NCBI GenBank assembly: GCA_027531445.1 | Contig: JAPZRK010000078.1 | Span: forward strand, 1 to 60,375 | Direction of reading: 5' to 3' | Source of the DNA: Leptospira sp. | GTDB lineage: Bacteria > Spirochaetota > Leptospiria > Leptospirales > Leptospiraceae | Length of the DNA: 60,375 nucleotides | Shown here: piece after piece, positions 35,011-44,549 of the stretch | Layout: the number at the start of each line of letters is the position of its first letter | How positions within the stretch are numbered: the stretch's first letter is position 1 | Program-made: the position numbers and the translations under genes | The notes under the pieces: generated by a model | Told to the model about the DNA's origin: nothing | Seen by the model: the letters and a program-made list of their open reading frames with translations, nothing else | Database searches by the model: none

Positions 35011-36131
35011 TTGTAGGTAAATCCTTTAATTATTTTGGTTGGGTTGATGTTCTTTCCGTTTTTAATAATTTCAAAATGTAAATGTGGCCCGAAGCAATAA
35101 CCAGTACAGCCCGATCTTGCAATTACTTTGCCACTTGAAATATAATCCCCAGCACGAACATACAGGCGACTGTTATGTGCATACAGTGATTGGAAAGAGT
35201 CATCATGTTGGATCATTACGACGTTTCCATAGCCACCCATCCAACCCGAATAGATGACTCGTCCTTTTCGTGCGGACATGACTGGTTCGTAGTTTGCTCG
35301 TAAATCGAGAGCCATATGAAATTTATATTGGGGATAGGATCTTGTTCCCCAACCAGATGTGATAACACGCGAAGCAACGGGAAATCTCCATAATGGTCCC
35401 ATTTCAGGAATCACTGCCCCTGGTAAAAACACCTTTTGTCCTGATTTGAGTAGATCAAAGTCATCAAGAGAATTTTCAGCGTATACATCTTCCATTTTTA
35501 CTTTATAGAAATCTGCAACCTTTGCGAGAGTATCACCTTTTTTTAAACGATAAACTAATCCTTGTTTATTTGGGATGTTTAGAATTTGTCCAGAGATAAG
35601 AAGTACATCAGGTTGAATGTTGGAAGATCCTGCAATTGATTCGACTGAGACATGGAATTTATTGGCTATTTCTGTAAGTGTTTCATTTTTTTTAACTTTG
35701 TATTGAATGACTTTAAGCTTTTTAGATTTATCTTCCGATGGAATGTCAAGTTCTGCTGAACGTAAGATCGCATACTTTCGATCTTCAGTTTCTTGTAAGT
35801 ATTTTTCGTCTGCGGCTTTTGCCTCTCTATCTTTTGAATCGTTTTCTTCTACTTGTTCCACAAGTTCGGAAGACTCGATCGCAAGATAATTATCACTGAT
35901 TTCCGTCCGATCCCAGATAAAACTGCATAAAAGCGCGAGAAGTCCTGAATAAAAAAAGAGAGGGATTACCCTGTAACGTTTGCGATGAAAATTGATCGTG
36001 CCATGAAGGACATTCGATTGAAATTGAAAGTTATAAAAGAAATTACCAGGGGAAACCTGAATGACACTAAAATTTCCCCAACGTAATACATGTTTTCCGA
36101 TCGTAGATTTATCAGGAGATCGAAGTAACAT
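35007..36131 (-). CDS. LysM-domain M23 metallopeptidase
   Basis: A 374-residue membrane-anchored murein endopeptidase-like protein. A cytoplasmic basic segment of about 50 residues precedes one transmembrane helix (about 54-70), followed by an acidic coiled region. Two LysM peptidoglycan-binding repeats follow (YKVKKNETLTEIANKFHVS and YRLKKGDTLAKVADFYKVK). The C-terminal M23 domain has zinc ligands in HMALDLR and HLHFE. Both metal motifs are present, so it should be active. It lies 18 nt from a bactofilin gene, the known pairing of a shape-determining scaffold with its peptidase. Confidence 0.92.
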   Translation of the reverse strand: MLLRSPDKSTIGKHVLRWGNFSVIQVSPGNFFYNFQFQSNVLHGTINFHRKRYRVIPLFFYSGLLALLCSFIWDRTEISDNYLAIESSELVEQVEENDSKDREAKAADEKYLQETEDRKYAILRSAELDIPSEDKSKKLKVIQYKVKKNETLTEIANKFHVSVESIAGSSNIQPDVLLISGQILNIPNKQGLVYRLKKGDTLAKVADFYKVKMEDVYAENSLDDFDLLKSGQKVFLPGAVIPEMGPLWRFPVASRVITSGWGTRSYPQYKFHMALDLRANYEPVMSARKGRVIYSGWMGGYGNVVMIQHDDSFQSLYAHNSRLYVRAGDYISSGKVIARSGCTGYCFGPHLHFEIIKNGKNINPTKIIKGFTYK

Positions 36132-36149
36132 GAATCAAGAATGAAAGAA

Positions 36150-36554
36150 TTATTCCTTCGTATCTAAAGATTTAATCCCACCAAACGATTCTTCGACGAT
36201 CTTACGCACATCTTTTTTCTGTCCGCCTGTGATGGTTATATTTCCTTTCGCAACGACACCCTTTTGAAGCTCGAGATAAGGAGCAGTAATATCCCCAAGC
36301 ATTCTTCCTGTGCCTTCCAATTTGACTTCGCTCTCTGCCTTGATATTGCCGATCAATGTGCCTGAAATGATCACTTCTTTGGCGCTGATATTGGTTTTGA
36401 CTTTTCCAGTTTCTCCGATAACGAGTGCGTCTTCAGTTTTGATGTCGCCTTCAAATTTTCCGTCGATTCGGAGCGATCCCGCAATGTAAAATTTACCTTC
36501 GAAAATCGAACCTGGGCCGATTACGCTATTGATAGAGTCTTTATTGATCGCCAT
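36150..36554 (-). CDS. Bactofilin (polymer-forming cytoskeletal protein)
   Basis: A 134-residue bactofilin. The core is a right-handed beta helix with short hydrophobic repeats (GSIFEGKFYIAGSLRIDG, KFEGDIKTEDALVIGETG, GTLIGNIKAESEVKLEGTG). Such proteins self-assemble into filaments on the membrane and position cell wall enzymes. Five bactofilins were named LbbA-E in L. biflexa, one of which affects helical pitch; I cannot tell which this is. It lies between the M23 peptidase and PBP1A genes, so the group probably controls local wall synthesis. Confidence 0.92.
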   Translation of the reverse strand: MAINKDSINSVIGPGSIFEGKFYIAGSLRIDGKFEGDIKTEDALVIGETGKVKTNISAKEVIISGTLIGNIKAESEVKLEGTGRMLGDITAPYLELQKGVVAKGNITITGGQKKDVRKIVEESFGGIKSLDTKE

Positions 36555-36613
36555 TCCTGTTCCTTATATCCTTCTGTGAGAATCGAAAAAATTGCCCTAG
36601 TTGACAAGCCTTT

Positions 36614-39178
36614 TTAATAGTCTATATCCTCATCACCGCTAAATAGACTTTTCTTTTTCCGTTTCTTTACGGTTTTAATCGGAGCGTTTGACTCTACTTT
36701 TGGTTTGTTTTGGGTGGATGTGGTTTTGATTTTTTCGGTGTTGCTGGGAACCTTGGTCGGAGTCTGTTCGATGACATTCCACTGGGATCCGTGGTCATTG
36801 CATATTTCTTTGGGGACAGTAGATGTGATGAACGATTCTTCCATTGTTTCTCTACATTGTGGACCAGGAACTTTGCCTGACATTGTGCAGATAGTCCTGC
36901 GAGTTAAACTGAGTGATTGCGCCCATTCGAAATCGGCCCGGGGTTCTTTTTCTAAGGCTCGTGCCATAAATCTTCCCCAGACCGGTGCGGAAATTCTTCC
37001 ACCTGTCACTCCACGACCGAGGGAAATTGTTCCAACATCATAACCGAACCAAACTGAAGTAACAAGCTCTGGGGTGTAACCCACAAACCATGCATCTCTA
37101 AAATTATTAGTCGTTCCTGTTTTGCCGTATGCTTTCCTTCCCAAGCCAGAAGATAACACTGCTTTACCCGTTCCATGTGTAATTACATCTGCCATCATAT
37201 CCGTCACTAAATAGGCGGCTTCTGGCGAAATGATTTGTTTTCTGCTATCTTCTGTAAATTCATTGCGAAAATCTTTGATCACTTCTCCAAATTGATTTTC
37301 GACATACAATACGGAAATCGGATTTACCGTTTTTCCGCCGGAGGCTAGTGCCGCATAAGCACGCGTTAGCTCATAAGGAGTCAATTCAAAACTCCCCAAT
37401 GACACACTAAAATTGTATGGAATATCGCGACCCGATAGTTGTAAGAGTCCTTTTAGAGTTTCCATAACATTTGAAAGTCCAATTTGTTCTAGGACACGAA
37501 CCGCAACTGAATTTTTAGATTGCTCAAGTGCTTTGCGAAGCAATACAAATCCTGAATACTCCGAACTATAATTTTCAGGTGCCCACTCATCACCATCCTC
37601 CATTAAATATTGCAAAGGAGAGTCTACGAATAGTGTAGCAGGAGTTACATTTTTAGCTGGATCTGGATTTTTACCTGAGTAATCTAAAGCCGCCGCATAT
37701 AATATTGGCTTAAATGCGGAACCAGGTTGTCTGAGGGCTTGGAAGGAGCGAATCTGTTGGTTATCCGAACGAAAGCCGGAACCCCCAACCATTGCCGTAA
37801 TGTAACCCGTATTCGGTCGCATAGAAATAAGTGAACCTTCCACGGCGAGCAAATGATCTTGAGTTGAATGAGTTGAAAAATTTTTGTCCAATAACTCACC
37901 GATATCATCATCACCAGTTAGGAGATTTAGCCCAGAAAAAATATCGCGGAGGTCTTCCTGATAGGCAGACTGGAATGTTCTCTCTGTTTTGGAAATTTTG
38001 AATTTAAATTCGGGAAGATCATAAAGGTCCGCGAGGATCTCATAACTGGAACCGAACTGATCATCAAATGCATCAACGTTTCGGAAAGCTCTTTGATTGG
38101 ATTCCAAAGTTTGTGCACGCAGTGCCGGTTTCATAGCTTTTTCGGCTTCTTCTTGGTGGCGAATTTGAATCGTAGAATAGATTTTGAGGCCGCCGTTGTA
38201 AAGTCGATCTTTGCCAATGGATCGAATCAAATTTTTACGTATGTACTCTGTTATATATGGGAATCGATTCAATCGATCGGAAAAAGCAGAATCATTGGGA
38301 GAACGATTTAGATTGGAATAGTAGTCCATAAGAGCAGTGTATTCTTTCTCTGCACCTGCAACCGTCAAACGACCGTTTTCGATCAACTTTTTGAACACAA
38401 CTCTTACTTTCTGAGCACTGCTTACTGGGTTGGTAATCGGACTAAATTGAGTGGGTCGTGTAGTGAGACTGGCAAGGATCGCCGCCTCTCCCCATGTTAC
38501 ATCTTGAATTTCCTTTCTGAAGTAAAAACGTGCCGCCGCCCCAACACCAATCGTGCCATGGCCTAAGGGAATTTCGTTTAAGTAGACTTCTAAAATTTTA
38601 TCCTTTGGATAGGCAAATTCCAGAAGAGTAGCAAGCCATGCTTCTCGTGCTTTCCTTGCAATGGATCTTTCGATCGTTAGATACTTGAGCCTTGCAACCT
38701 GCTGTGTGATAGTCGATGCGCCTTCTTTGACTCGACCAGCCAATATGTTGACAACAAATGCTCGTGCAATCCCTTTCAAATCGATGCCACTATGAGAATA
38801 GAACTGATTGTCCTCAGTGGAAAGAAAACATTGGACGACTTTGTTGCGATTATCGGTTGAAGAAGAGGGTGGTTCCTTTGGTAGAGTTTTTAAATCTACC
38901 GGAATCCGAGAAAATTTGTAGTATTCAGCGATGGGTTCATATTTTCCGTTCTCTGCCATTGCATATAATATAGAAGGAATATCATACAATGCCGCTTCTT
39001 TCAGTCGCAAAAAGTCTTTGTAAGATGCGGTAAGTAAAATGATATTTAAAACTAGTAAGGCGAGAATCGCAAGGAGAGTATCACGTAACGGACGTTTCCC
39101 TTCCCAGATCCAGGAAGTTAAGTCACGGAACCAGATGATAAAGATCTTTTCAAAAATGCCGATTGCTTCTTGTTTCAT
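36614..39178 (-). CDS. Penicillin-binding protein 1A (bifunctional transglycosylase/transpeptidase)
   Basis: A class A PBP of 854 residues that polymerises and crosslinks peptidoglycan. One N-terminal helix (about 28-50) is followed by the GT51 domain with catalytic Glu in TEDNQFYSHSGID and GASTITQQVARL. The transpeptidase domain has SxxK in GSAFKPI, SxN in SKNS and KTGTTNNFRDAW. A Lys/Ser-rich tail (KTTSTQNKPKVES, VKKRKKKS) ends the protein. It lies 59 nt upstream of the bactofilin gene on the same strand. Confidence 0.95.
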   Translation of the reverse strand: MKQEAIGIFEKIFIIWFRDLTSWIWEGKRPLRDTLLAILALLVLNIILLTASYKDFLRLKEAALYDIPSILYAMAENGKYEPIAEYYKFSRIPVDLKTLPKEPPSSSTDNRNKVVQCFLSTEDNQFYSHSGIDLKGIARAFVVNILAGRVKEGASTITQQVARLKYLTIERSIARKAREAWLATLLEFAYPKDKILEVYLNEIPLGHGTIGVGAAARFYFRKEIQDVTWGEAAILASLTTRPTQFSPITNPVSSAQKVRVVFKKLIENGRLTVAGAEKEYTALMDYYSNLNRSPNDSAFSDRLNRFPYITEYIRKNLIRSIGKDRLYNGGLKIYSTIQIRHQEEAEKAMKPALRAQTLESNQRAFRNVDAFDDQFGSSYEILADLYDLPEFKFKISKTERTFQSAYQEDLRDIFSGLNLLTGDDDIGELLDKNFSTHSTQDHLLAVEGSLISMRPNTGYITAMVGGSGFRSDNQQIRSFQALRQPGSAFKPILYAAALDYSGKNPDPAKNVTPATLFVDSPLQYLMEDGDEWAPENYSSEYSGFVLLRKALEQSKNSVAVRVLEQIGLSNVMETLKGLLQLSGRDIPYNFSVSLGSFELTPYELTRAYAALASGGKTVNPISVLYVENQFGEVIKDFRNEFTEDSRKQIISPEAAYLVTDMMADVITHGTGKAVLSSGLGRKAYGKTGTTNNFRDAWFVGYTPELVTSVWFGYDVGTISLGRGVTGGRISAPVWGRFMARALEKEPRADFEWAQSLSLTRRTICTMSGKVPGPQCRETMEESFITSTVPKEICNDHGSQWNVIEQTPTKVPSNTEKIKTTSTQNKPKVESNAPIKTVKKRKKKSLFSGDEDIDY

Positions 39179-39203
39179 ATCTACTTTGTGTGGAACCGAA
39201 TAT

Positions 39204-40274
39204 CTATTCTAAGGGGGAGAATTCTTTCATACTTGAAATCCCTTGGTAGCGAAGACCTGTGTCCAAATTGTAGCCACCGTAGGCTTCCATGATCTTGGAT
39301 TTGCTTTCTGGAGAAAAGCTATATTCATAGGCCCTTGTCATGATTTCTTTTGCGGAAAGGCTTGCTTGATTCAAAAGCTCGATAAATGAATCGTTTTGGA
39401 CTCGCTTTGCGTCAGCAGGATAATTCCAAGGTCTTCGTTCTTCATTCATCACTTTGGGGTTTACCGCCTCAGTAGAAGGCAACATGAGCACACCTGCATG
39501 GTATTTATGAAATGTTAGGTGATCTACCAGATTGACGATACCACGCATCCAACGCGAGCGAGAATCAAGCGTTGAAGTAAATCTGAAAAAACCCATATAA
39601 GAATCATTTAAGATGTCACCAGGAATGATTTTTCTCTCAGAGCCAAGGTAGTTTGCGGCATACTCTTTTGGGAAAGTTTCTTTAAGTGACGACAACCAAA
39701 AATGCCAAAGCATAGGGTCCATTTTATTTTTTATACCTACTGATCTATGTCGGATATCAATGTAATGTGGAAAGTCATACTCCCTTGCACTCATTCCCCA
39801 ACGATGATGGAGTAATAAGGTATCTAAACCAAACTCTACCTTCATATGATTGATTTGAGCTTGATAAGAAATCTTTTTATCATCGTTATAATAGTCACCC
39901 GATATATAAAAAATATAAGGATGAGTGATGATGTCGACGACGCAGTGACAGATATAACCAAGAGTAAATGCCAAAAATCGATCTCGATACAATCCAACTT
40001 CCGTGTCGTGGACGAGATCTAAAAAGTTAAGGATAAGTTCTGTTACTCGGTGGTGGTGGGCAAGGTCACCCCAATATGCTGCTTTTTTTGTAAGTTTGGG
40101 TTTTAATACATGATAGAAGTAAAAAACATCTGGTGCAACAGCTCCAAGATTTGCGTATGCGCTGAGGTCCGGTCTACTTAGAAGCGAGGCTACCTTTCTT
40201 TGAGCTGTGTTTCCGTGTTCCAAGTGCTTTTTGACCTGGGACAATGCTTCTAAATGAGTAATCTTTCCTGCCAT
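39204..40274 (-). CDS. Zinc-dependent phospholipase C-like protein
   Basis: A 356-residue protein of the zinc-dependent phospholipase C/nuclease-like family (PF00882 type). Histidine and aspartate ligands are spread as ITHLEAL, GAVAPDVFYFYH, WGDLAHHHRVTELIL, GYICHCVVDIITHPYIF and INHMKVEFGLD. There is no signal peptide, so it appears cytoplasmic, unlike the secreted toxins of the family. The substrate is unknown. It lies 25 nt upstream of PBP1A on the same strand and is divergent from lysA. Confidence 0.82.
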   Translation of the reverse strand: MAGKITHLEALSQVKKHLEHGNTAQRKVASLLSRPDLSAYANLGAVAPDVFYFYHVLKPKLTKKAAYWGDLAHHHRVTELILNFLDLVHDTEVGLYRDRFLAFTLGYICHCVVDIITHPYIFYISGDYYNDDKKISYQAQINHMKVEFGLDTLLLHHRWGMSAREYDFPHYIDIRHRSVGIKNKMDPMLWHFWLSSLKETFPKEYAANYLGSERKIIPGDILNDSYMGFFRFTSTLDSRSRWMRGIVNLVDHLTFHKYHAGVLMLPSTEAVNPKVMNEERRPWNYPADAKRVQNDSFIELLNQASLSAKEIMTRAYEYSFSPESKSKIMEAYGGYNLDTGLRYQGISSMKEFSPLE

Positions 40275-40331
40275 TTTCTCTATTTTTGACTTTTAAGAAT
40301 GGAACCTTTTTTAAGGATTATCAATATACCT

Positions 40332-41600
40332 ATGACATCAATCGAAAAACTAAAGTTTTTATCAGAAGATCAAGTTCGCAGCATTGCAAAACAATACGGA
40401 ACGCCCGTTTTTGTTTATTCCCAAAGTGAAATTCAAAAAAAAATCGATGAGGCTCTCCATTTTCCAAATGCATTTGGATTGCAAGTTCGTTATGCCATGA
40501 AGGCAAGTCCAAATGTAAATATTTTAAAGATGATGCAAGCGAAGGGGGTGTTGATTGATGCCTCTTCCGAACACGAAGTAACCCGAGCCATTGCGGCTGG
40601 TTTTGCTCCGTCTTCGATCATGCTGACTTCCCAACAATTTCCCAAGGAATTAGAATCAATTGTGAAGTCGGGCGTTATGTTCAATGCATGTTCCTTGAGA
40701 CAATTGGAAGCCTATGGACAATCATTTCCAGGCAAGGAAGTTTCCCTTCGCTTTAATCCGGGTCTTGGCTCAGGGCACACCAAAAAGACAGATGTGGGTG
40801 GGGTCACTTCCTCCTTTGGCATTTGGCATGAAAAATTAATGGATGTTCAAGCCATTGTTTCAAAATACAATTTGAAGGTTACGAAAGTTCACACACATAT
40901 AGGATCTGGTAGTGATCCAGAGGTATGGAAGGCAGTTGCAAAATATACATTAGAATATGCTGAAGCATTTCCTGATGTAACGGTTGTGAGCTTAGGTGGT
41001 GGGTATAAAGTTGGACGTATGGCAGATGAAAAGTCTACAGACTTACAAAAAATTGGTGAGCCGGTTAAGCAGTTATTTGTCGAGTTTTCGGAAAAATTTG
41101 GCCGTAAGTTGGTATTGGAAATAGAACCAGGAACCTATCTTGTAGCATTATGTGCCGCTCTGATTACTACAATCGATGATAAAATCGATACAGGTAAAAA
41201 TGGATTCACCTTCTTAAAACTGGATACCGGCATGGATGCAAACACGAGACCGTCGCTTTATGGAGCAAGACACCCACTTGTTACAGTCAAACAAGATCCA
41301 TCTGTTAAAATCGAAAAAGTAGAAGAGTATGTGGTCGTTGGACATTGTTGTGAATCAGGAGATGTCTTCACTCAGAAAGAAGGCGGCGAACCTATCACTC
41401 GTCCGATGCAAACTGCAGAACTTGGTGATTTTGTCGTTATGGAAGCTGTGGGAGCCTACTGTTCGGCGATGTCGACCAAAAACTACAATAGCTTTCCTGA
41501 GACTCAAGAAGTGCTTTTAACCTCCACTGGCGAAATCAAATTAATTCGTAAAAAACAAGAAATTCCGGAGATCTATCGAAACGAAATTTCCGTATTTTAA
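40332..41600 (+). CDS. lysA: Diaminopimelate decarboxylase
   Basis: A PLP enzyme that makes lysine from meso-diaminopimelate. The fold-type III markers are TPVFVYSQSEI, the Schiff-base lysine K57 in RYAMKASPNVNIL, HIGSGSDPEVW, LGGGYKVGR, EPGTYLVALC, and the dimer-contributed GHCCESGD. I prefer the ATG at 40332 (422 residues); an ATG at 40299 in frame is possible but has no ribosome site. An AAGGA lies 14 nt upstream of the chosen start, which is rather far. It is followed after 9 nt by ispD. Confidence 0.92.
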   Translation: MTSIEKLKFLSEDQVRSIAKQYGTPVFVYSQSEIQKKIDEALHFPNAFGLQVRYAMKASPNVNILKMMQAKGVLIDASSEHEVTRAIAAGFAPSSIMLTSQQFPKELESIVKSGVMFNACSLRQLEAYGQSFPGKEVSLRFNPGLGSGHTKKTDVGGVTSSFGIWHEKLMDVQAIVSKYNLKVTKVHTHIGSGSDPEVWKAVAKYTLEYAEAFPDVTVVSLGGGYKVGRMADEKSTDLQKIGEPVKQLFVEFSEKFGRKLVLEIEPGTYLVALCAALITTIDDKIDTGKNGFTFLKLDTGMDANTRPSLYGARHPLVTVKQDPSVKIEKVEEYVVVGHCCESGDVFTQKEGGEPITRPMQTAELGDFVVMEAVGAYCSAMSTKNYNSFPETQEVLLTSTGEIKLIRKKQEIPEIYRNEISVF

Positions 41601-41609
41601 ATTTTCTGT

Positions 41610-42296
41610 ATGAGAAATATACACGCAGTCATACTTGCAGGTGGAACCGGTTCCCGGATAGGAGGGAATTCCCCGAAACAATTTCTGCTGTTAGGTGGAA
41701 AGGCTCTTGTTGTCTATTCAGTGGAGCTCTTTCGAAAATGGGGACTTTGTAAATCGATCACCATTGTCTGTCATAAAGATTGGATGGGGGAAATGGAAGA
41801 AACTGTGGGCGCATATTTGGAGGGAACAGATCGAATCATTGAAGGTGGAGATACTCGCCATGATTCTACATTAAATGCACTTGCTTCGATTGCATGGGAT
41901 GAGGAGGACATCATTTTCTTTCACGATGCCGCCCGACCATTTTTTCAATTGGATGAATTGGACTTACTCGTTGGTAGCGTACAGACATTTGGTGCGGCAA
42001 CTCTTGCCCTTCAGTCAACAGAGACAACGGTTATATCATCAGGTAAAAGTGGTTATACGGAAAGGTCCATCAATCGAGACGAAGTATTTTTTGTAAAAAC
42101 TCCCCAGGCAGTGAGTGGAAAGATGTTACATAAACTCACAAAAAAAGATCCACTTGAAGAGTCGGCGCCTCCAACTGATCTATGTTCATGGATGGAAAGA
42201 ATAGGGGAAAAAACAGGTATCGTACCAACTAGCTCCAAAAATATCAAAATCACGAAACCAGAAGATTTGAGTATAGCTGAGAGTTTTCTCCGGTAA
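41610..42296 (+). CDS. ispD: 2-C-methyl-D-erythritol 4-phosphate cytidylyltransferase
   Basis: Third enzyme of the MEP isoprenoid pathway: CTP plus MEP gives CDP-ME. The nucleotidyltransferase N terminus AVILAGGTGSRIGGNSPKQFLLLGGKAL is diagnostic, followed by HDAARPFF, ALQSTETTV and PEDLSIAESFL at the end. The 228 residues are normal. It lies 9 nt downstream of lysA, in an operon unrelated by pathway. It converges tightly on the PilZ gene with only 4 nt between stops. Confidence 0.94.
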   Translation: MRNIHAVILAGGTGSRIGGNSPKQFLLLGGKALVVYSVELFRKWGLCKSITIVCHKDWMGEMEETVGAYLEGTDRIIEGGDTRHDSTLNALASIAWDEEDIIFFHDAARPFFQLDELDLLVGSVQTFGAATLALQSTETTVISSGKSGYTERSINRDEVFFVKTPQAVSGKMLHKLTKKDPLEESAPPTDLCSWMERIGEKTGIVPTSSKNIKITKPEDLSIAESFLR

Positions 42297-42300
42297 TAAG

Positions 42301-43410
42301 CTACCTTCCGTGAAAGATCCGAAATTTTTGTTTCCAAACCCAAATTTTGAAACGAGACAAGTTTTCGACTGATTCAACCTGTAACCCGTATCCCTTCGGT
42401 TTCCCATAACGAGCATTAGGGTTTGACCAGCGAACGATACCTTTCAAAAAAATCGGTCCTGATCTAGTTATAATTTTTACAAAGATGAGTTCATTCATTT
42501 CGTAGACGATCTCACTTTTTATATACAGTCCTTCAGTCGATATATTGACTAGCTCGCCACTCGATTCACTTACGTCTGCTTTACCTGCTGTAATTTGGTT
42601 TTGTACTGGATAACGGGGCGCAAACACTCGGCTCAGAAATTTATGAAAATTTTCTCTTACCTGCTTTTGATCGGCTTGGAAAATGATTCGAATCCCTGCT
42701 GTTTGTGTTCCATCGTCATCTAGGTCCAACCTAACGATTTCACCTTTTAGTTCGATCGGTGTAGTTTCCCTTTTTTCGTTTTCCAATTTGAGAGTGAGGA
42801 GAATGGTCTCATTTTCCTTTAAACCATGATTTTCTTTCAAAGGGAGTAGGACACCAGTGCCGGATACATTGATGGTAAGTCCTTCTCCTTTCAGATTTGT
42901 CTGGTCTTTTGACCAAGTAAATGGAATGGGATGTGTTTCCCTGTATCCACCCCTCCAGCCTCGATCAGCAGAACTCAGGTAAGGTGCTGCAACTTCCCTT
43001 CTTAGAAAATAAAAAATCGCTGTGAGAGTGATGGAAGTGAAAATTGCGTTTGTGATGATTTCTGGAGTTTGAAGTCTAACGCCCGCTAGGAATAGTTTTT
43101 TGCCCAGGCTAATCCAAACAACCATCCATAAATTGTAGGTCGCAAGAATCGTCGTAAACAGTAGAAATAAATAATATCCGAATTTCTTTTTTGTTAGAAG
43201 CCCATAGGCAATTACAATAGCCAAAGAAGAAAGTATGTATTGAAGTGGTTGTATCCTTTCAAATACATGGCTCCACCTGTCATAATTTAGGTCATAGAGC
43301 GCGGCGGTGAATAAAAAGTTTAAAATAGGGATGGATAGAAAAATCAACGAAACGAGAAGGATAGGTAAGGGGTAATTGAAAATACGCAAGGACATTGCAG
43401 GAAGGGTCAT
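42301..43410 (-). CDS. Membrane protein with two PilZ-like domains (c-di-GMP effector)
   Basis: A 369-residue protein with about four N-terminal membrane helices (16-38, 57-72, 78-100, 118-136) and a cytoplasmic half holding two PilZ-like domains. The first has the c-di-GMP signature: R153-GGY-R157 and N181-VSGTG. The second has N288-ISTEG but no clear RxxxR, so only the first may bind ligand. PilZ proteins turn c-di-GMP into changes in motility or surface. Two cyclic-nucleotide-binding proteins follow upstream on the same strand. Confidence 0.88.
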   Translation of the reverse strand: MTLPAMSLRIFNYPLPILLVSLIFLSIPILNFLFTAALYDLNYDRWSHVFERIQPLQYILSSLAIVIAYGLLTKKKFGYYLFLLFTTILATYNLWMVVWISLGKKLFLAGVRLQTPEIITNAIFTSITLTAIFYFLRREVAAPYLSSADRGWRGGYRETHPIPFTWSKDQTNLKGEGLTINVSGTGVLLPLKENHGLKENETILLTLKLENEKRETTPIELKGEIVRLDLDDDGTQTAGIRIIFQADQKQVRENFHKFLSRVFAPRYPVQNQITAGKADVSESSGELVNISTEGLYIKSEIVYEMNELIFVKIITRSGPIFLKGIVRWSNPNARYGKPKGYGLQVESVENLSRFKIWVWKQKFRIFHGR

Positions 43411-43449
43411 TGAATTTGATACAAAGTCAAGAGAATTTTAAAGTTGAGA

Positions 43450-44019
43450 TTAAGTAGGTTCTGGAGGAGTCCCACCAGTAAGACTTGGATCTATGGGAAT
43501 CGGGAGCACGCCCTCTGGTAATGCTTCTTCCTCATCTTTTGATTCTTCTGCAGGTGTTCCTGTAAATACTCCAGCTGTGGGTCTAACAGAATCGTCTGTT
43601 TGATTGATCAATTCATGGAGTTCTTCTTTGCGTTCGACAACTTTTTCTTCCACTTCCGTTAGTCGACGAATCACACTCTTTAGTAAAACGGATAAAAAGC
43701 CTGGGCTATGATTTCCCATTCCCAGAAACACACTCTTAGTGATGATACCAACTTTGGTATCGTCAGAAATGGCGATGACGTTTGCAGCACGGGGTGCCCT
43801 GTGAATCAGAGCGAGCTCTCCAAAAAACTCCCCAGGTCCGATTTGACGGAGAATCAGCTCTTCGCCCATACCTGAAATTTTAGTAACAATCAGTTTTCCA
43901 GAAAAGACAAAGTACATGATGCCATTGGATTCTTCGCCTTCGCTGAAAATTTTTGAACCCTTGGGGAAGTGTTTGATGGCTACCGAACTTAGATATTTTT
44001 TTAGAAATTCGTTACTCAT
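43450..44019 (-). CDS. Cyclic nucleotide-binding domain protein
   Basis: A 189-residue protein whose N-terminal 120 residues are a Crp-type cyclic nucleotide-binding barrel: IFSEGEESNGIMYFVFSGKL, then the phosphate-binding cassette FFGELALIHRAPRAANVIA, which keeps the GELAL...R-A pattern. After a helix with ESxEEKVVERKEEL character, the C terminus is Pro/Glu-rich with no DNA-binding domain. It is therefore a sensor that acts through a partner. Its start overlaps the related gene upstream by 8 nt. Confidence 0.9.
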   Translation of the reverse strand: MSNEFLKKYLSSVAIKHFPKGSKIFSEGEESNGIMYFVFSGKLIVTKISGMGEELILRQIGPGEFFGELALIHRAPRAANVIAISDDTKVGIITKSVFLGMGNHSPGFLSVLLKSVIRRLTEVEEKVVERKEELHELINQTDDSVRPTAGVFTGTPAEESKDEEEALPEGVLPIPIDPSLTGGTPPEPT

Positions 44020-44437
44020 TTGGAGCGTCTGCCTTCATTTCACTGATCATCTTTTCCAATTCGGTAAGACGTGCTTCTGCTCTGTGTAATTTGTCTACGG
44101 AGCTTCTGAGCAGATGGAACAAAAATTGTGCGTTGATCCTTGCTAACTTTTCGAACTGGTCATCTCGTAAAATCCCAAGCCTAGCCTGTGCAGAAACAAC
44201 ACTGATCGTCATGGCACGAGGACGACGTGTGATGAGTGCAAGTTCCCCGAAAAACTCTCCTGGACCCAAACCACGAATCACTTCTTGCATACCGTCTGGA
44301 TTTTTTTTAGTAACGGCAAACATACCCTGCATGATGCAATACATACTTCCATCATGAGGATCGCCTTCACGGAATATGATGTCTCCACGCATATACACTT
44401 GCGTGGAGATATTTTGCATGTATTCAAGAATATTCAT
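44012..44437 (-). CDS. Cyclic nucleotide-binding domain protein
   Basis: A 141-residue relative of its downstream neighbour: barrel MRGDIIFREGDPHDGSMYCI, phosphate cassette FFGELALITRRPRAMTIS with the binding Arg and Ala, then one C-terminal helix (LRSSVDKLHRAEARLTELEK) that could form a coiled coil. No output domain is present. The two genes look like a tandem duplication (shared PGEFFGELALI core) and overlap by 8 nt, so heterodimerisation is plausible. Confidence 0.9.
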   Translation of the reverse strand: MNILEYMQNISTQVYMRGDIIFREGDPHDGSMYCIMQGMFAVTKKNPDGMQEVIRGLGPGEFFGELALITRRPRAMTISVVSAQARLGILRDDQFEKLARINAQFLFHLLRSSVDKLHRAEARLTELEKMISEMKADAPNE

Positions 44438-44549
44438 AAATTGAAATCGAGATTCAATTGTAAGAACGTTCTCTAGTTTGTCATGCTTAAATTTGAAAGC
44501 ACCGATGGGTAAAACTACTAATAAAAATCATACAGCCCTGGCACGAATT

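Noticed and set aside
44438..44549. Palindromes TTGAA..TTCAA and AGAACGTTCT near 44450-44475
   Set aside because: They are short, not linked to a known regulator site, and I could not tie them to a promoter.
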